From the NCBI GenBank assembly GCA_017616955.1, contig JAFZXD010000023.1, positions 1-9,175 on the forward strand: a stretch of 9,175 bases of DNA, in the 5' to 3' direction. The position numbers and the translations under genes were made by a program. Of this stretch, positions 7,442 through 9,175 are shown piece by piece. Numbering within the stretch: position 1 is the first letter of the stretch; every line of letters starts with the position of its first letter. A model generated the notes under the pieces. It made no database searches and was not told the origin of the DNA. It saw only the letters and a list, made by a program, of their open reading frames with translations. The DNA is from Eubacterium sp. Its GTDB lineage: Bacteria > Bacillota > Clostridia > Lachnospirales > Lachnospiraceae.

Positions 7442-7748
7442 TGTATATAGCAACAAGAAGTGCAGCATTAACAAGTACGACAGTAAAAGCCGCACGTTTT
7501 CCTAGCACGCCACCTTCTGTATCTTTAAACGCAAGAAAAGCGAAGATCAACGCCGTAATATCCGACACTAATCCCGCAAGCAGGACAGAGCCTACCGTAT
7601 CGGGGGCATTTCCATGCATGATAAATGCGTAAACAACCGCAAAAAGAATACAAAGAAATGCTACTATTCCAAACACCAACGAGATGATGGCATCCTTAGC
7701 CATCACCTCATCGGAGAATTTATATTTTTTCATCTTATTTCGAGCCAT
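7434..7748 (-). CDS. Small three-helix membrane protein (DUF6142-like, function unknown)
   Basis: This encodes a 104-residue protein of unknown function. It begins with a basic segment (MARNKMKKYKF), then a short polar stretch. Three hydrophobic segments follow at about 20-44, 52-74 and 86-104. The last ends directly at the C-terminus, and a charged loop KDTEGG lies between helices two and three. This pattern resembles small integral membrane proteins common in Lachnospiraceae; I think of the DUF6142 family, but that name is from memory and unverified. The ATG at 7748-7746 starts one base after the pyrD stop, with GAGG nine bases upstream, so it is very likely co-transcribed with pyrKD. A downstream ATG at codon 6 is less well placed. 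Nothing shows an enzymatic motif, and the location next to pyrD does not by itself imply a role in pyrimidine metabolism. Confidence 0.75.
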   Translation of the reverse strand: MARNKMKKYKFSDEVMAKDAIISLVFGIVAFLCILFAVVYAFIMHGNAPDTVGSVLLAGLVSDITALIFAFLAFKDTEGGVLGKRAAFTVVLVNAALLVAIYML

Positions 7749-7749
7749 A

Positions 7750-8664
7750 TTACTTCGCCTCTAAAACACAACCTCTGATTTCTTCAAGGTTATTAATTCC
7801 TTTTTCTGCCATAAATTTCTCTATTCCTTCCACTACCTCAAGAGTAACGTTAGGATTAGCAAAGTTTGATGTTCCGACAGAAACCATGGTAGCTCCTGCC
7901 ATGATAAACTCAAGCGCATCCTCGGCACAACTGATTCCGCCCATTCCTATGATCGGAACATCTACAGCCGAAGCGACCTGATAAACCATTCTTACAGCAA
8001 CAGGTTTTACAGCAGGTCCGGACATTCCACCGGTCTTATTTGCAAGAGCAAATGTCCTTCTATTTATATCTATCTTCATTCCTGTAATCGTATTGATAAG
8101 AGATAAAGCATCAGTTCCACCGCTTACCGCAGCTCTTGCCATCTCAGCTATATCGGTTACATTTGGACTAAGCTTCATGATAACCGGCTGTTTAGCCTTT
8201 GCTTTAATCTCACGTGTTATATTCTCAAGAGCCTTCGGATCAACTCCAAATGCGATACCGCCCTCTTTGACATTCGGGCAGGAAACATTAATCTCCAGAA
8301 GATCTACTTCCGGACAGTCTCCGAGTCTCTCAACAACCTCAACGTAATCCTGAACAGAACGTCCGCATACGTTAACTATAACCTTTGTATCATAATCCTT
8401 AAGAAACTTAAGGTCTCTGTTGATAAATGTATCAATACCGGGATTCTGAAGTCCAATAGCATTCAGCATTCCACCGTATGTTTCAGCAACACGAGGGGTT
8501 TTATTGCCCTCCCATGGAACATTGGCAACACCTTTTGTAGTTACCGCGCCAAGCTTGGAAAGATCCACAAAATCAGCATACTCCATTCCGGAACCAAATG
8601 TACCTGAAGCAACTGTCACGGGGTTCTTCATCTCTACGCCGCAAATATTAACAGACAGATTCAT
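7750..8664 (-). CDS. pyrD: Dihydroorotate dehydrogenase B, catalytic subunit (type 1B)
   Basis: This FMN enzyme oxidises dihydroorotate to orotate in pyrimidine synthesis and hands electrons to PyrK. The 304-residue length is normal for the family. Visible landmarks are the N-terminal NPVTVASGTFG (14-24), TTKGV with the FMN-contacting lysine K44, NAIGLQNPG (68-76), and NVSCPNVKEGG (126-136) whose C129 is the catalytic base. Type 1B enzymes use Cys here where type 2 enzymes use Ser. MKLSPN with K164, and the C-terminal phosphate-binding segments GMGGI and VSVGT, complete the TIM barrel. I chose the ATG at 8664-8662, which shares its A with the pyrK stop; AGGAGGTG at 8680-8673 sits 8 bases upstream. 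A TTG three bases earlier (8667) is possible but less likely. The neighbouring pyrK and the 1B-type Cys support each other. No pyrE follows; the next gene is a small membrane protein one base past the stop. Confidence 0.97.
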   Translation of the reverse strand: MNLSVNICGVEMKNPVTVASGTFGSGMEYADFVDLSKLGAVTTKGVANVPWEGNKTPRVAETYGGMLNAIGLQNPGIDTFINRDLKFLKDYDTKVIVNVCGRSVQDYVEVVERLGDCPEVDLLEINVSCPNVKEGGIAFGVDPKALENITREIKAKAKQPVIMKLSPNVTDIAEMARAAVSGGTDALSLINTITGMKIDINRRTFALANKTGGMSGPAVKPVAVRMVYQVASAVDVPIIGMGGISCAEDALEFIMAGATMVSVGTSNFANPNVTLEVVEGIEKFMAEKGINNLEEIRGCVLEAK

Positions 8665-9175
8665 CAAAGTTCCACCTCCTGAGCATCAAATACAGGTCCA
8701 TCAACACAGATACGCTTGTTCTTAACCTTCGAATGATCATCTACATCACATGTACATGTAACACAGGCAAGACACGCACCAATTCCGCAAGCCATACGTT
8801 CTTCCAAAGATATATATGCTGGGATTCCGCATTTTTCCGAATAGCTCTTTACAGCTTTCAGCATAGGCTTTGGACCACATGAATACAGAGCATCTCCCTT
8901 AACGTTAAAATGCTCAGCGGCATCGATGACATTTCCCTTAATACCAACATTACCCGTATCACTGGAAATGTAAACCGTCGCAACCTTCTCGAATTCCTCA
9001 AGAAGGAATGTCTCATTTCTATATCCGAGAATAACGCTTATGTTCTCCTTTGAAACACCTCTCTTGCTGAATTCTTTTGCAAGTTCAAGCATAGGAGGAA
9101 TTCCGATTCCACCACCAAGAAGAACCGGCTTTTCGGAGAATACTGTATATCCGTTACCAACAGGGCCAACCAGTC
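8664..9175 (-). CDS. pyrK: Dihydroorotate dehydrogenase B, electron transfer subunit (partial, N-terminus beyond window)
   Basis: PyrK carries FAD and a [2Fe-2S] cluster and passes electrons from dihydroorotate oxidation in PyrD to NAD+, in the cytoplasmic PyrK2-PyrD2 complex of pyrimidine synthesis. The reading frame stays open to the window edge: codons from about 9173 read LVGPVGNGY, then LLGGGIGIPPM, the glycine-rich nucleotide-binding stretch of this flavoprotein family. The ATG at 9092-9090 is therefore internal. About 169 residues are visible; PyrK is usually about 250, so roughly 80-90 N-terminal residues (the FAD-binding barrel) are missing. An SCGPKPM motif follows at about 8881-8859. 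The cluster ligands appear as CGIGACLAC (8789-8763) plus a fourth Cys in ICVDGPVF (8708-8706). Two further Cys (TCTC) lie just after the third ligand. The gene ends in TGA whose A is also the first base of the pyrD ATG, and its last codons contain the pyrD ribosome-binding site. Identity is very secure; only the 5' end is unknown. Confidence 0.96.
   Translation of the reverse strand, partial: LVGPVGNGYTVFSEKPVLLGGGIGIPPMLELAKEFSKRGVSKENISVILGYRNETFLLEEFEKVATVYISSDTGNVGIKGNVIDAAEHFNVKGDALYSCGPKPMLKAVKSYSEKCGIPAYISLEERMACGIGACLACVTCTCDVDDHSKVKNKRICVDGPVFDAQEVEL
8673..8680 (-). promoter_or_regulatory. Ribosome-binding site of pyrD inside the end of pyrK
   Basis: AGGAGGTG, a near-complete anti-16S match, lies within the last codons of pyrK and 8 bases ahead of the pyrD ATG at 8664. 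It decides the ATG over the TTG three bases upstream. With the one-base stop/start overlap it fits coupled, equimolar synthesis of the two subunits, which is expected for a heterotetramer. Confidence 0.8.

Noticed and set aside
8093..8725. Plus-strand frames opposite pyrD and pyrK
   Set aside because: They oppose the securely identified dehydrogenase subunits and have no ribosome-binding site.
9090..9092. ATG taken as the start of a 142-residue PyrK
   Set aside because: The frame continues upstream through the conserved GPVGNGY and LLGGGIGIPP segments to the window edge, so this Met is internal.
1..9175. CRISPR array, insertion sequence, prophage, integrase, tRNA or rRNA
   Set aside because: No regularly spaced repeats, terminal inverted repeats, transposase or integrase motifs, or recognisable structural RNA sequences were seen; the genes are core metabolism and maintenance.

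Overview
The window reads as chromosome from an anaerobic Gram-positive Clostridia species, most likely Lachnospiraceae (Butyrivibrio/Roseburia/Lachnospira-like). The grounds are a type 1B dihydroorotate dehydrogenase (PyrK/PyrD), a Bacillota-type pyrimidine-nucleoside phosphorylase, strong GGAGG ribosome-binding sites, an AT-leaning base composition, and a 104-residue three-helix membrane protein resembling small proteins of that family. The assignment is an inference; no rRNA or species marker is present.

Every supported gene is on the minus strand, so transcription runs from position 9175 down to 1. In that order they are: the 3' part of pyrK (8664-9175, cut by the window edge); pyrD (7750-8664); a small membrane protein (7434-7748); a 691-residue M29-type aminopeptidase with an extra N-terminal region (5313-7388); pyrimidine-nucleoside phosphorylase (3910-5274); pspA (3136-3825); pcrA (857-3136); a DUF4230-type membrane-anchored protein (209-844); and the first 45 codons of a small membrane protein (1-136, cut by the window edge). 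Genes are packed closely: pyrK/pyrD and pspA/pcrA overlap by one base, and the longest gap is 84 bases. No stretch over 300 bases lacks a gene.

The layout suggests two or three transcription units. The first carries pyrK-pyrD, the last redox step of orotate synthesis, and may continue through the membrane protein, aminopeptidase and nucleoside phosphorylase, which together fit nutrient recycling (pyrimidines and peptides). A well-formed promoter overlapping the phosphorylase stop codon starts a second unit, pspA-pcrA-DUF4230, which joins a membrane-stress protein, a DNA repair helicase and a membrane-anchored protein. A promoter with the same two hexamers and the same spacing follows the DUF4230 gene and drives the small protein at the left edge. 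No intrinsic terminator is visible anywhere, so read-through between units is likely.

This is mainly core chromosome. I see no mobile element, CRISPR array, tRNA, rRNA or riboswitch, and no convincing new defence or biosynthetic system. The items most worth a second look are the N-terminal extension of the aminopeptidase, the translationally coupled pspA-pcrA-DUF4230 unit, and the paired promoters at gene ends.
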